Shown: positions 1 to 9,423 of the stretch, in pieces | How positions within the stretch are numbered: the first letter of the stretch is position 1 | Layout of the letters: the number at the start of each line of letters is the position of its first letter | Source: Pseudomonas tensinigenes | Lineage (GTDB): Bacteria; Pseudomonadota; Gammaproteobacteria; Pseudomonadales; Pseudomonadaceae | Reading direction: 5' to 3' | Assembly: GCF_014268445.2 (NCBI RefSeq) | Contig: NZ_CP077089.1 | Span: 1,233,501-1,297,500, forward strand | Length of the DNA: 64,000 bases | Position numbers and translations under genes: made by a program | Notes under the pieces: model-generated | Databases searched by the model: none | Seen by the model: the letters and a program-made list of their open reading frames with translations, nothing else | Told to the model about the DNA's origin: nothing

Positions 1-23
1 TTTCTGCAATATCCCCCGATCGG

Positions 24-60
24 TCCCCTCTCCCTCGGGGAGAGGGCTAGGGTGAGGGGC
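24..60. repeat. Intergenic CCCTCTCCC palindromic repeat, single copy
   Basis: A short palindrome (CCCTCTCCC...GGGAGAGGG) followed by CTAGGGTGAGGGG. Read on the minus strand, positions 1-60 match 39310-39368 almost base for base, including the flanking GGGGGATATTGCAG. It is therefore the same dispersed repeat family as the tandem array downstream of hisC, in the opposite orientation and possibly cut by the window start. No coding potential is seen. Confidence 0.8.
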
Positions 61-109
61 TTTTGCTTTATCATTGGCCACTAACGACGCTCACCCAAGG
101 CTCCCCGGC

Positions 110-1051
110 ATGCTGGCAATTTTCCTCGAAACCCTGAACATCACCGCGCCGGTGTTTGCCATGCTGTTTCTCGGTGTGCTGCTCAAGCGCATTGACTGGA
201 TCAACGACAACTTCATCCACACCGCCTCGTCGCTGGTGTTCAACGTGACCATGCCGGCGCTGCTGTTTCTCGGCATTCTGCATGCCGACCTGCACGCCGC
301 GTTGCAACCGTCCCTGCTGATCTACTTCTCCCTCGCCACGCTGGTGAGCTTTGCCCTGGCCTGGGGTTGGGCGATTTTCAAATGCCCGCGTGAAGATCGC
401 GGCATCTATACCCAAGGCGCGTTTCGCGGCAACAACGGCGTCATTGGCCTGGCACTGGCAGCGAGCATGTACGGCGATTACGGGATTTCCCTCGGGGCGA
501 TTCTCGCGGCGCTGGTGATCCTGTTCTACAACACGCTGTCGACCATCGTGCTCGCAGTTTACAGCCCGGTGATCAAGTCCGATCCGTGGAGCATCTGCAA
601 AAGCGTGTTCAGCAATCCGCTGATCATTAGCGTGATTGCGGCGGCGCCGTTTGCCTATTTCAAGATCGGTTTGCCGGGATGGCTGGAGACGTCCGGTCAG
701 TATCTGGCGCAGACCACGTTGCCACTGGCGCTGATCTGCATCGGCGGCACGCTGTCACTGGCGGCATTGCGCAAGAGCGGCAATATGGCGCTGAGTTCGA
801 GCCTGGTGAAGATGGTCGGCTTGCCGGTGCTGGCAACGTTGGGGGCTTGGTTGTGGGGCTTTCGTGGGGCGGAGTTGGGGATACTGTTTCTGTATTTCGG
901 CAGCCCGACGGCGGCGGCGAGTTTTGTCATGGCCCGTGCGGCACAGGGCAATCATGAACTGGCGGCGGCGATTATCGTGATGACCACGTTGATGGCGGCG
1001 GTGACCACCAATATCGGGATTTTTGTTTTGCAGTGGGGTGGGTGGATCTAG
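110..1051 (+). CDS. AEC family (auxin efflux carrier-like) transporter
   Basis: This 313-residue inner-membrane protein is almost entirely hydrophobic helices, about ten segments in two halves, as in the auxin efflux carrier (AEC) family. Bacterial members move organic anions such as malonate or malate; the substrate here cannot be told from sequence. The N-terminal helix starts MLAIFLETLNITAPVFAMLF, and glycine-rich stretches (GNNGVIGLAL near residue 116, the helix-breaking part of the fold) are visible. I chose ATG 110 because an in-frame TTG at 74 would add a polar segment encoded right next to the upstream repeat. The gene stands alone: a repeat lies on each side and the next gene is convergent. 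Family assignment is confident, substrate unknown. Confidence 0.85.
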   Translation: MLAIFLETLNITAPVFAMLFLGVLLKRIDWINDNFIHTASSLVFNVTMPALLFLGILHADLHAALQPSLLIYFSLATLVSFALAWGWAIFKCPREDRGIYTQGAFRGNNGVIGLALAASMYGDYGISLGAILAALVILFYNTLSTIVLAVYSPVIKSDPWSICKSVFSNPLIISVIAAAPFAYFKIGLPGWLETSGQYLAQTTLPLALICIGGTLSLAALRKSGNMALSSSLVKMVGLPVLATLGAWLWGFRGAELGILFLYFGSPTAAASFVMARAAQGNHELAAAIIVMTTLMAAVTTNIGIFVLQWGGWI

Positions 1052-1080
1052 CCTGGGTCTTGGGTTGCTCTCCCGGGCCT

Positions 1081-1149
1081 CTTCGCGAGCAAGCTCGCTC
1101 CCACATTTGAAATGCAATCCAATGTGGGAGCGAGCCTGCTCGCGAAGGC
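1081..1149. repeat. REP pair, GTGGGAGCGAGC family
   Basis: Two inverted copies of the pseudomonad REP core (CTTCGCGAGCAAGCTCGCTCCCAC and GTGGGAGCGAGCCTGCTCGCGAAG) separated by about 20 bp, lying between two convergent genes. Each copy is itself a hairpin. The pair is shorter than the other six in this window (69 bp against 86-94 bp). Confidence 0.9.
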
Positions 1150-1159
1150 GTCAGTTCAA

Positions 1160-1540
1160 TCACTCAGGTTTCTGGTAGGTATCGATCACTTCCTGCGCCG
1201 CCCGGAACGCATCAATCGCCGCGGGTACCCCGGCATACACCGCGCAATGCAGCAGCGCCTCACGAATCTCATCCACGGTGCAGCCATTGTTCAGCGCACC
1301 GCGCACATGACCCTTCAGCTCTTGCGGGCACTTCAGCGCCGTCAGCGCAGCGAGGGTGATCAGGCTGCGGGTTTTCAGCGGCAGACCTTCGCGATTCCAC
1401 ACACCGCCCCAGGCATGTTCATTGACGAAATCCTGCAGCGGCTGGGTGAACTCGGTGGCGTTGCCCAAGGCGCGATCAACAAACGCATCGCCCATTACCT
1501 GGCGGCGGACTTCAACCCCGGACTTCTTCGATTCGGTCAT
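1160..1540 (-). CDS. Carboxymuconolactone decarboxylase family protein (PcaC-like)
   Basis: This 126-residue protein matches the length and pattern of 4-carboxymuconolactone decarboxylase (PcaC), which converts 4-carboxymuconolactone to 3-oxoadipate enol-lactone in protocatechuate breakdown. Visible family features are the GGVWNREGLPLKTRSL segment (about residues 45-60), the LTALKCPQELKGHV helix and HCAVYAGVPAAIDAF near the C-terminus. It lacks the CxxC pair of AhpD-type peroxidases, so that subgroup is unlikely. No other pca gene is nearby, so a catabolic role is doubtful and this is probably a paralogue. Its start codon overlaps the stop of the antiporter gene upstream (ATGA), so the two are probably translated from one mRNA. 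Confidence 0.8.
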   Translation of the reverse strand: MTESKKSGVEVRRQVMGDAFVDRALGNATEFTQPLQDFVNEHAWGGVWNREGLPLKTRSLITLAALTALKCPQELKGHVRGALNNGCTVDEIREALLHCAVYAGVPAAIDAFRAAQEVIDTYQKPE

Positions 1541-2613
1541 GGTTTATCACTCTTGTGGTGTTGGCGGCGCCAGGCGCGTATCGACGTGAACAACAAGAAC
1601 GTCAGCAGCGTTGGCAGGACATAAAACAACATCATTCGCTCAAGCTTGCCGGCCAGGGGCATGCCGGTGGTGAACGACACCACGTGCAGCCCATAGGCCA
1701 GATACAAACCGAGCAGCAACAAACCTTCTGCACGCGTCACGCGGTAGCCGGAATAGAACACCGGCAGGCACAGCGCGGCGACACCGAGCATCACCGGCAG
1801 GTCGAAATCCAGCGCGTTCGGCGACACCGACAGCGGCGTCGGTGCAATCAGCGCGGTGACGCCCAGCACGCCGAGCAGGTTGAACAGGTTGGCACCGATC
1901 ACGTTGCCCACGGCGATATCGCGTTGCCCACGCAATGCGGCAATCAGCGAGGTCGCCAGTTCCGGCAGCGAAGTGCCGACGGCGACCACGGTCAGGCCGA
2001 TTACCCGCTCGGAGAAACCAAGGTCGGTGGCCACCACGACGGCGGCGCCGAGCAATAGATGCCCGGCGAACACCAGCATCGCCAGACCGATAACGATCAT
2101 CAGCAAACTGCCGATCCAGGAGGCCTGCGCAGCTTGAGGCTGTTCTGAATGTGGCCGCGTCGAATGCCGTGACTGGCGCAACAGTAGGCCGAGATACAGC
2201 GCCAGTGCGCCCAACAACAGAATGCCGTCGAAGCGTCCGATCTCCTCGTTCCACGCCAATATGAACACCAGCAGGCTGGCGCCGATCATCAGCGGAATAT
2301 CCAGCCGCACCAATTGCCGCGAGACGCGCAGCGGAATGATCAGCGCCGACAGGCCGAGGGTGACGAGGATGTTGAAGATGCTGCTGCCAACCACGCTGCC
2401 GACCGCAATATCGGGGTTGTGCGCCAACGCCGCTTGCACGCTGACGGCCATTTGCGGTGCGCTGCTGCCGAGGGCGACGATGGTCAGGCCGATGATCAGC
2501 GGCCGTACATGCAGACGCGCCGCCAGACGCACTGCCGCGCGCACCATCAATTCGGCGCCAAAGATCAGCAGGCACAGACCGGCAAGCAGTTCGATCACGC
2601 TGATCAGCGGCAA
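1537..2613 (-). CDS. Calcium/sodium antiporter, CaCA family (YrbG-like)
   Basis: A 358-residue membrane protein built of two homologous halves, as in Na+/Ca2+ exchangers of the CaCA superfamily. Each half shows an alpha-repeat: GSSAPQMAVSVQAAL with GSSIFNILVTLG in the first (about residues 50-90) and GTSLPELATSLIAAL with GANLFNLLGVLG in the second (about residues 215-255). The second repeat has the Pro-Glu pair whose glutamate binds the ion; in the first repeat this position is Gln (codon CAA). The protein ends with a basic tail. It is cotranscribed with, and overlaps by 4 nt, the downstream decarboxylase-like gene. Fold confident; ion specificity uncertain because of the Gln. Confidence 0.85.
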   Translation of the reverse strand: MPLISVIELLAGLCLLIFGAELMVRAAVRLAARLHVRPLIIGLTIVALGSSAPQMAVSVQAALAHNPDIAVGSVVGSSIFNILVTLGLSALIIPLRVSRQLVRLDIPLMIGASLLVFILAWNEEIGRFDGILLLGALALYLGLLLRQSRHSTRPHSEQPQAAQASWIGSLLMIVIGLAMLVFAGHLLLGAAVVVATDLGFSERVIGLTVVAVGTSLPELATSLIAALRGQRDIAVGNVIGANLFNLLGVLGVTALIAPTPLSVSPNALDFDLPVMLGVAALCLPVFYSGYRVTRAEGLLLLGLYLAYGLHVVSFTTGMPLAGKLERMMLFYVLPTLLTFLLFTSIRAWRRQHHKSDKP

Positions 2614-2644
2614 ATCGGCTAATCCGAAAATGGTCAGCGCTCCA

Positions 2645-3016
2645 TCAGTCGAGGGCCTGCACGCGAACCCGTGCGGTGCCGCTGCGCAGCATGCCGAGCT
2701 GTTCGGCGGCCTCGCGGGAGACGTCGATCAGGCGTCCACGGGTATGCGGGCCACGATCATTGATACGGACCACGACGGATTCATCGTTTTTCAGATTGGT
2801 GACCTTCACCCGCGTGCCGAAGGGTAGCTGGCGATGGGCGGCGGTCAGGGAATTCTGGTTGAACGCTTCGCCACTGGCGGTGCGTTTACCGTGGTGCTTG
2901 GCACCGTAATAAGAAGCGACGCCGGTCTGGTCGTAACCGTGCGGGTCGATGGTGTCGGTGCTGGCGCAACCGGCCAACAAGGAGAGCAGGGCGCAGGCGC
3001 CGAGCAGACGTTTCAT
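2645..3016 (-). CDS. RlpA-like septal ring lipoprotein (double-psi beta-barrel)
   Basis: A 123-residue lipoprotein. It starts MKRLLGACALLSLLAGCAS, a signal peptide with a lipobox (LLAGC), then carries a double-psi beta-barrel domain with the RlpA motifs GVASYYGAKHHGKRTASGE, LPFGTRVKVTNL and VRINDRGPH (about residues 33-100). RlpA enzymes are lytic transglycosylases acting on naked glycan strands. This copy lacks the C-terminal SPOR domain of full RlpA, so it should not be recruited to the septum in the usual way. The reading frame continues upstream to 3160, but that part is translated REP sequence, so ATG 3016 is preferred. PAO1 has a similar small protein beside gatB. Confidence 0.85.
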   Translation of the reverse strand: MKRLLGACALLSLLAGCASTDTIDPHGYDQTGVASYYGAKHHGKRTASGEAFNQNSLTAAHRQLPFGTRVKVTNLKNDESVVVRINDRGPHTRGRLIDVSREAAEQLGMLRSGTARVRVQALD

Positions 3017-3038
3017 TCGAAAGCTCCCAAATAACAAT

Positions 3039-3126
3039 GTGGGAGCGAGCCTGCTCGCGAAGAGGCCATCACATTCAATATCTCTATTGGATGTCATGAC
3101 GCTTTCGCGAGCAGGCTCGCTCCCAC
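3039..3126. repeat. REP pair (REPIN), GTGGGAGCGAGC family
   Basis: Two inverted REP cores (GTGGGAGCGAGCCTGCTCGC at the left and its complement at the right) separated by about 40 bp, making an 88-bp doublet. It lies directly upstream of the RlpA-like start, between that gene and gatB, so it is in the leader region of the lipoprotein gene. Confidence 0.92.
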
Positions 3127-3165
3127 AGGGAATAGAGCCAGGCTTTGGATCTGGCTCCATTGTGG

Positions 3166-4611
3166 TCAGCCTTCGAGCTTGCTTTTCAGCAGTTCGTTCA
3201 CTTGCTGCGGGTTGGCCTTGCCTTTCGACGCTTTCATCGCCTGACCGACGAAGAAGCCGAACATCTTGCCGCGTTTGGCTTCATCAGCCGCACGGTACTG
3301 TTCAACTTGCTCGGCGTTGGCCGCGAGCATTTCGTCCAGCACCGCCGAGATCGCGCCGCTGTCGGTAACCTGCTTGAGGCCGCGTTTTTCGATGATATCG
3401 TCTGCGCTGCCTTCACCGTTGGCCATCGCTTCGAACACAACCTTGGCAATCTTGCCGGAGATGGTGTTGTCCTTGATGCGCAGCAGCATGCCGCCCAGCA
3501 GTTCAGCGGAAACCGGCGACTCGTCGATGTCCAGGCCTTGCTTGTTGAGCAGGCTGCCCAACTCGACCATTACCCAGTTCGCCGCCAGTTTGGCGTCGCC
3601 GCCGATGCTCGCGACTTTCTCGAAGTAGTCGGCTTGCTCGCGGCTGGTGGCCAGCACGCTAGCGTCATAGACCGACAGACCGAATTGCTCCTGGAAGCGC
3701 TCGCGTTTCTGCGGAGGCAGTTCCGGCAGGGTGGCACGCACTTCACCGAGGAACGACTCTTCGATGACCACCGGCAGCAGGTCCGGATCGGGGAAGTAAC
3801 GGTAGTCGTTGGCTTCCTCTTTCGAACGCATCGGACGGGTTTCGTCCTTGTTCGGATCGTACAGACGGGTCTGCTGGATCACTTTGCCGCCGTCTTCGAT
3901 CAGCTCGATCTGACGCTGGATCTCGGAGTTGATCGCCTTCTCGATGAAACGGAACGAGTTGACGTTCTTGATCTCGCAGCGCGTACCGAACTCAACCTGG
4001 CCTTTCGGACGGATCGACACGTTGCAGTCGCAACGCAGCGAACCTTCGGCCATGTTGCCGTCGCAGATGCCCAGATAACGTACCAACGCGTGGATCGCCT
4101 TGACGTAAGCCACGGCTTCCTTGGCGCTGCGCATGTCCGGCTCGGAAACGATTTCCAGCAGCGGCGTGCCGGCACGGTTCAGGTCGATGCCGGTGGCACC
4201 GTTGAATTCTTCGTGCAGGCTCTTGCCAGCGTCTTCTTCCAGGTGCGCGCGGGTGATGCCGACACGTTTGACGGTGCCGTCTTCCAAGGCGATATCCAGG
4301 TGGCCCTTGCCGACGATCGGCAACTCCATCTGACTGATCTGATAGCCCTTCGGCAGGTCCGGGTAGAAGTAGTTCTTGCGGGCGAACACGTTGTGCTGAC
4401 CGATCTCGGCGTCAATCGCCAGACCGAACATCACCGCCATACGCACGGCTTCCTGGTTCAGCACCGGCAGCACGCCGGGCATGCCCAGGTCGATCAGGCT
4501 GGCCTGGGTGTTCGGCTCGGAACCGAATGTGGTGGAACTACCGGAAAAGATTTTCGACCGGGTAGTGAGCTGAGTGTGAATCTCCAGCCCGATCACGACT
4601 TCCCATTGCAT
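3166..4611 (-). CDS. gatB: Asp-tRNA(Asn)/Glu-tRNA(Gln) amidotransferase subunit B
   Basis: GatB, 481 residues from the start [15 protein letters not shown]. It carries the kinase-like activity of GatCAB, phosphorylating mischarged Glu-tRNA(Gln) or Asp-tRNA(Asn) before ammonia transfer. Visible landmarks are GLEIHTQL (residues 7-14), [10 protein letters not shown], the [14 protein letters not shown] signature near residue 80, and the C-terminal YqeY-like tail ending in [10 protein letters not shown]. The frame extends 23 codons upstream to 4680 but this overlaps gatA, so 4611 is chosen; it leaves a 10-nt gap to the gatA stop with a GGAG sequence just ahead. It is the last gene of the gatC-gatA-gatB operon. 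Confidence 0.97.
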   Translation of the reverse strand: MQWEVVIGLEIHTQLTTRSKIFSGSSTTFGSEPNTQASLIDLGMPGVLPVLNQEAVRMAVMFGLAIDAEIGQHNVFARKNYFYPDLPKGYQISQMELPIVGKGHLDIALEDGTVKRVGITRAHLEEDAGKSLHEEFNGATGIDLNRAGTPLLEIVSEPDMRSAKEAVAYVKAIHALVRYLGICDGNMAEGSLRCDCNVSIRPKGQVEFGTRCEIKNVNSFRFIEKAINSEIQRQIELIEDGGKVIQQTRLYDPNKDETRPMRSKEEANDYRYFPDPDLLPVVIEESFLGEVRATLPELPPQKRERFQEQFGLSVYDASVLATSREQADYFEKVASIGGDAKLAANWVMVELGSLLNKQGLDIDESPVSAELLGGMLLRIKDNTISGKIAKVVFEAMANGEGSADDIIEKRGLKQVTDSGAISAVLDEMLAANAEQVEQYRAADEAKRGKMFGFFVGQAMKASKGKANPQQVNELLKSKLEG

Positions 4612-4621
4612 GTGTGTCTCC

Positions 4622-6073
4622 TCAGAAGCCGGTTGGGGTGCGGGTGTGCCAGTCAGTGTTGAGCTGATACTGGTGGGCAACGTTCAACAGGCGACCTTCC
4701 TGGAAATACGGCGCGAGCAACTGCACGCCAACCGGCAAGCCGTCGACAAACCCGGCCGGCATCGACAGGCCCGGCAGGCCCGCGAGGTTGGCGGTGATGG
4801 TGTAGACGTCTTCCAGATAGGCAGCGACCGGGTCGCTGTTCTTGGCGCCGAGCTTCCAGGCCGGGTTCGGCGTGGTCGGGCCGAGGATGATGTCGACTTC
4901 ATTAAAGGCAGCCATGAAGTCGTTCTTCACCAGACGACGGATCTTCTGCGCTTTCAGGTAGTAGGCGTCGTAGTAACCGGCGGACAGCGCGTACGCACCG
5001 ACCATGATCCGGCGCTGCACTTCCGGGCCGAAGCCTTCGCCACGGGAGCGCTTGTACAGGTCGATCAGGTCTTTCGGTTGCTCGCAGCGATGGCCGAAAC
5101 GCACGCCGTCGAAACGCGACAGGTTCGAGGAGGCCTCTGCCGGCGCGATCACGTAGTACGCAGGGATCGCGTGCTGCATGTTCGGCAGGCTGATTTCCTT
5201 GATCACGGCACCGAGCTTCTGCAGCTCTTTGATGCTGTTCTGGATCAGCTCGGCGATACGCGGGTCGAGACCGGCGCTGAAGTATTCCTTCGGTACACCG
5301 ATGCGCAGGCCTTGCAGCGAGTCGCCGAGGCTGGCCGAGTAATCCGGCACCGGCTCATCGATGCTGGTGGAGTCGTTCTGATCGAAGCCAGCCATACCTT
5401 GCAACAAAATTGCGCAGTCTTCGGCCGTGCGCGCCAACGGGCCGCCCTGATCCAGGCTGGAGGCGTAAGCGATCATGCCCCAGCGCGAAACGCGACCGTA
5501 GGTCGGTTTCAGGCCGGTGAGGTTGGTGAAGGCCGCCGGCTGACGAATCGAACCGCCAGTGTCGGTGGCCGTCGCCGCTGGCAACAGACGAGCGGCAACC
5601 GCCGCCGCCGAACCGCCGGACGAACCGCCTGGTACGTGCTCCAGGTTCCACGGGTTTTTCACCGCGCCGTACCAGCTCGACTCGTTGGCCGAACCCATGG
5701 CGAATTCGTCCATGTTGGTCTTGCCCAGGGTCACCGCGCCGGCAGCCGCCAGTTTCGCGACCACGGTGGCGTCGTACGGGGCTTTGAAGTTGTCGAGCAT
5801 CTTCGAGCCGCAGCTGGTGCGAATGCCCTGGGTGCAGAACAGGTCTTTGTGAGCGATCGGCGCGCCGAGCAGGGCGCCGCTCTCACCGTTGGCGCGGCGG
5901 GCATCGGCGGCTTTCGCCTGCTCGAGGGCCAGCGCTTCGGTGAGGCTGATAAAACTGTTGAGCTGCGGATCGAGCTGGGTAATGCGCGCCAGCAGGACTT
6001 TGGTCAGCTCTTCGGAGGAAAACTTTTTATCGGCGAGACCGCGGGCGATCTCGGCCAGAGTCATTTGATGCAT
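4622..6073 (-). CDS. gatA: Asp-tRNA(Asn)/Glu-tRNA(Gln) amidotransferase subunit A
   Basis: GatA, 483 residues, the glutaminase of GatCAB: it releases ammonia from glutamine, which passes to GatB for tRNA-dependent amidation. It belongs to the amidase-signature family with a Ser-cisSer-Lys triad: the Lys is in IAHKDLFCT (about residue 73), and the glycine/serine-rich signature [19 protein letters not shown] and [13 protein letters not shown] (about residues 147-180) supply the serines. Length and motifs are normal. It sits 16 nt after gatC and 10 nt before gatB. Confidence 0.97.
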   Translation of the reverse strand: MHQMTLAEIARGLADKKFSSEELTKVLLARITQLDPQLNSFISLTEALALEQAKAADARRANGESGALLGAPIAHKDLFCTQGIRTSCGSKMLDNFKAPYDATVVAKLAAAGAVTLGKTNMDEFAMGSANESSWYGAVKNPWNLEHVPGGSSGGSAAAVAARLLPAATATDTGGSIRQPAAFTNLTGLKPTYGRVSRWGMIAYASSLDQGGPLARTAEDCAILLQGMAGFDQNDSTSIDEPVPDYSASLGDSLQGLRIGVPKEYFSAGLDPRIAELIQNSIKELQKLGAVIKEISLPNMQHAIPAYYVIAPAEASSNLSRFDGVRFGHRCEQPKDLIDLYKRSRGEGFGPEVQRRIMVGAYALSAGYYDAYYLKAQKIRRLVKNDFMAAFNEVDIILGPTTPNPAWKLGAKNSDPVAAYLEDVYTITANLAGLPGLSMPAGFVDGLPVGVQLLAPYFQEGRLLNVAHQYQLNTDWHTRTPTGF

Positions 6074-6089
6074 TGCAGGCTCTTTCCCT

Positions 6090-6377
6090 TTAGTCGATGA
6101 CTTTCGGAACCAGATACAGGCCGTTTTCGACCGCTGGTGCGATGGACTGGTAGGCCTCGCGGTGATTGGTCTCGGTCACAACGTCGGCGCGCAGGCGCTG
6201 ACTGGCTTCCAGCGGGTGGGCCAGAGGCTCGATTCCGTCGGTATTAACAGCCTGCATTTCGTCGACCAGACCGAGAATGCTGTTGAGAGCGGAAGTAATG
6301 TGTGGAAGATCGGCATCATTGAGGCCAAGGCAGGCCAGATGAGCGATTTTTTCCACGTCGGAGCGTTCTAGCGCCAT
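6090..6377 (-). CDS. gatC: Asp-tRNA(Asn)/Glu-tRNA(Gln) amidotransferase subunit C
   Basis: GatC, 95 residues, the small subunit that wraps around GatA and GatB and stabilises the complex. It begins [19 protein letters not shown] and carries the conserved [17 protein letters not shown] stretch (about residues 40-56). It is the first gene of gatCAB. A GGAG sequence lies a few bases upstream of the start. The 211-bp space to divergent mreB must hold both promoters. Confidence 0.96.
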   Translation of the reverse strand: MALERSDVEKIAHLACLGLNDADLPHITSALNSILGLVDEMQAVNTDGIEPLAHPLEASQRLRADVVTETNHREAYQSIAPAVENGLYLVPKVID

Positions 6378-6576
6378 CGGGATTCTCCTGTGGAAAACAG
6401 AACGGACGGCGTCCGTGTGTTAGATTGTCGGAACACTACCGCACTTCTACGGTCATAAGGCCGCGATTGTGGGGCTTGGTGCACAGAAAAGCGGCCAATT
6501 TAACATATTGGCGCCTTGCCCAAAATCCCTGTCGTTGTTAGAGTTTGCCGCACTTTTTTACCCACGCGTTGCCTAG

Positions 6577-7626
<1,050 letters not shown>

Positions 7627-7656
7627 GTCGCCGGGTGCAATACGTGGGTGAGCGCG

Positions 7657-7682
7657 CAGGCAGCACTTTGCAGTGCTGCCTG
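7657..7682 (+). terminator. Hairpin between mreB and mreC (possible attenuator)
   Basis: A perfect 10-bp inverted repeat (CAGGCAGCAC and GTGCTGCCTG, loop TTTGCA) lies 31 bp after the mreB stop. The following bases (TTGGCGTTTATC) are only weakly T-rich, so it is not a strong intrinsic terminator. It could reduce read-through into mreC or mark an mRNA processing or stability boundary, giving high MreB and lower MreC/D. Confidence 0.55.
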
Positions 7683-7767
7683 TTGGCGTTTATCTTCTGT
7701 CAGTCTTCATCCAGGCCGGTTTGATGCCGTATGAATAAACAGAACATTTGCCTGGGAGGAGCGGCTT

Positions 7768-8895
7768 ATTAAACCGCTTTTCGCCAAAGGCCCTTCGTTG
7801 GGTGTGCGCCTGTTGGTGCTGGCCGTGCTATCGGTCGCGCTGATGGTGGTCGATGCCCGCTTTGATCTGCTCAAGCCTGCACGCAAACAAGCGTCGCTAG
7901 TGCTGATGGATGCCTACTGGATCACTGACCTGCCCGGACGGCTGTGGGAAGGGATTGCCAGCCAGTTCGGCAGTCGCACCGAGCTCATCGCCGAAAACGA
8001 AAAGCTCAAGACCGAAAACCTGCTTTATCAAGGGCGTATGCAGAAATTGGCCGCCCTGACGGAGCAGAACGTTCGATTGCGCGAGTTGCTCAACTCTTCC
8101 GCACTGGTCAATGAGAAGGTCGAAGTGGCCGAGCTGATCGGCATGGATCCCAATCCCTTCACCCATCGAATCATCATCAATAAAGGTGAGCGCGACGGCG
8201 TGGTGCTCGGTCAGCCGGTGCTCGATGCTCGCGGTCTGATGGGGCAAGTGGTCGAGTTGATGCCGTACACCTCGCGTGTATTGCTGTTGACCGACACCAC
8301 CCACAGCATTCCTGTGCAGGTGAACCGTAACGGACTACGGGCGATTGCCAGCGGTACCGGCAACCCGGAGCGCCTGGAATTGCGGCATGTCGCCGACACG
8401 GCGGATATCAAGGAAGGCGATCTGCTGGTCAGCTCCGGGCTCGGACAGCGTTTCCCGGCGGGTTATCCGGTGGCGACGGTCAAGGAAGTGATCCATGACT
8501 CTGGCCAGCCATTTGCGATCGTTCGCGCGGTACCGACCGCTGCGCTGAACCGCAGTCGCTACTTGCTGCTGGTGTTCAGTGACTCACGTACGGCTGAGGA
8601 ACGCGCCAACGACGCTGCGCAGGCTCAGGAAATTCTGGATGCCCATGGCGGCGGTCCGATGATGCCTGCCAACGTTTCGAAACCTCTGGTCATGCCGGCG
8701 CCTGCCGCCCCTTCGACTCCCGAACAGGCGCCAGCAACCACAGCGCCCGCCGCGACGGCGGTCAAACCGGGTGCAAGCAAACCGCCAGCGACTGTACCGG
8801 CTGCGTCGAAGCCGCCGGCGTCTTCGCCAGCCGCCGGCAAACCACCCGCCAAACCACCGGTCACGGCGCCAGTCACCACCAGGGGACGAGAATAA
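7768..8895 (+). CDS. mreC: Rod shape-determining protein MreC
   Basis: MreC, a bitopic periplasmic scaffold linking MreB to the elongation synthases PBP2/RodA. It has an N-terminal membrane helix (LLVLAVLSVALMVVD), a coiled coil (IAENEKLKTENLLYQ region) and the MreC beta-barrel domain (VNEKVEVAELIGMDPNPF onward). The C-terminal 80 residues are an Ala/Pro/Lys-rich tail. No ATG, GTG or TTG lies in frame ahead of the conserved start except TTG 7798, which has no good ribosome site. The sequence IKPLFAKGPSLG is in frame from ATT 7768, seven bases after GGGAGGA, so I infer an AUU start (375 residues). The gene overlaps mreD by one base (TAATG). Confidence 0.9.
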   Translation: MKPLFAKGPSLGVRLLVLAVLSVALMVVDARFDLLKPARKQASLVLMDAYWITDLPGRLWEGIASQFGSRTELIAENEKLKTENLLYQGRMQKLAALTEQNVRLRELLNSSALVNEKVEVAELIGMDPNPFTHRIIINKGERDGVVLGQPVLDARGLMGQVVELMPYTSRVLLLTDTTHSIPVQVNRNGLRAIASGTGNPERLELRHVADTADIKEGDLLVSSGLGQRFPAGYPVATVKEVIHDSGQPFAIVRAVPTAALNRSRYLLLVFSDSRTAEERANDAAQAQEILDAHGGGPMMPANVSKPLVMPAPAAPSTPEQAPATTAPAATAVKPGASKPPATVPAASKPPASSPAAGKPPAKPPVTAPVTTRGRE

Positions 8896-9386
8896 TGGTC
8901 GGTGTGAAAGCTTCTCGAAATGGCTGGATGGTCTGGCTGACATTTTTGATCGGCCTGTTGCTCAGCGTGTCACCGTTGCCGATCTTCATGGAAATCCTTC
9001 GCCCGCTGTGGCTGGCCTTGCTACTGACGTTCTGGGCGCTGTACATGCCGCAGACGGTCGGCATGGTCACCGCGTTCTGTCTGGGGTTGGCCGAAGACGT
9101 ATTGCAAGGCGATCTGTTTGGGCAAAACGCGCTCATCCTCTCGCTGATTACGTTCCTGGTGCTGTCATTGCAGCAGCGCTTGCGGATGTTCCCGATGTGG
9201 CAGCAGTGTCTGGTGATCCTGGTGATCTTTGGCCTCGCGCAACTGGTGCAATTGTGGCTCAGCGCCCTGACTGGCAACCGCCAGCCGACTCTGGCGCTGG
9301 TACTGCCGGCGCTGGTCAGCGCATTGCTCTGGCCCTGGGTCAGCTTCGCCCTGCGTGGATTGCGCCGCCGCTACAAAATCAATTGA
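8895..9386 (+). CDS. mreD: Rod shape-determining protein MreD
   Basis: MreD, 163 residues, the polytopic partner of MreC in the Rod complex. It is nearly all hydrophobic, with five or six predicted helices (for example [18 protein letters not shown] and [15 protein letters not shown]), and ends in the basic tail [11 protein letters not shown]. The conserved core [18 protein letters not shown] is visible (about residues 61-78). It begins inside the mreC stop codon (TAATG), so it is translationally coupled to it. Confidence 0.95.
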   Translation: MVGVKASRNGWMVWLTFLIGLLLSVSPLPIFMEILRPLWLALLLTFWALYMPQTVGMVTAFCLGLAEDVLQGDLFGQNALILSLITFLVLSLQQRLRMFPMWQQCLVILVIFGLAQLVQLWLSALTGNRQPTLALVLPALVSALLWPWVSFALRGLRRRYKIN

Positions 9387-9423
9387 GCCGGTGAAGCAGG
9401 GCACTGAACAGGGAGATGTTTTG

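Noticed and set aside
1112..1624. A 170-codon plus-strand frame over the PcaC-like gene
   Set aside because: It begins in REP sequence and is antisense to a recognisable enzyme.
3017..3160. N-terminal extension of the RlpA-like protein
   Set aside because: The added residues are translated REP sequence and precede a perfect lipoprotein signal peptide starting at 3016.
3145..6100. Two open frames of about 500 codons antisense to gatB and gatA
   Set aside because: Both are complementary-strand artefacts of GC-rich coding DNA; no family similarity is visible.
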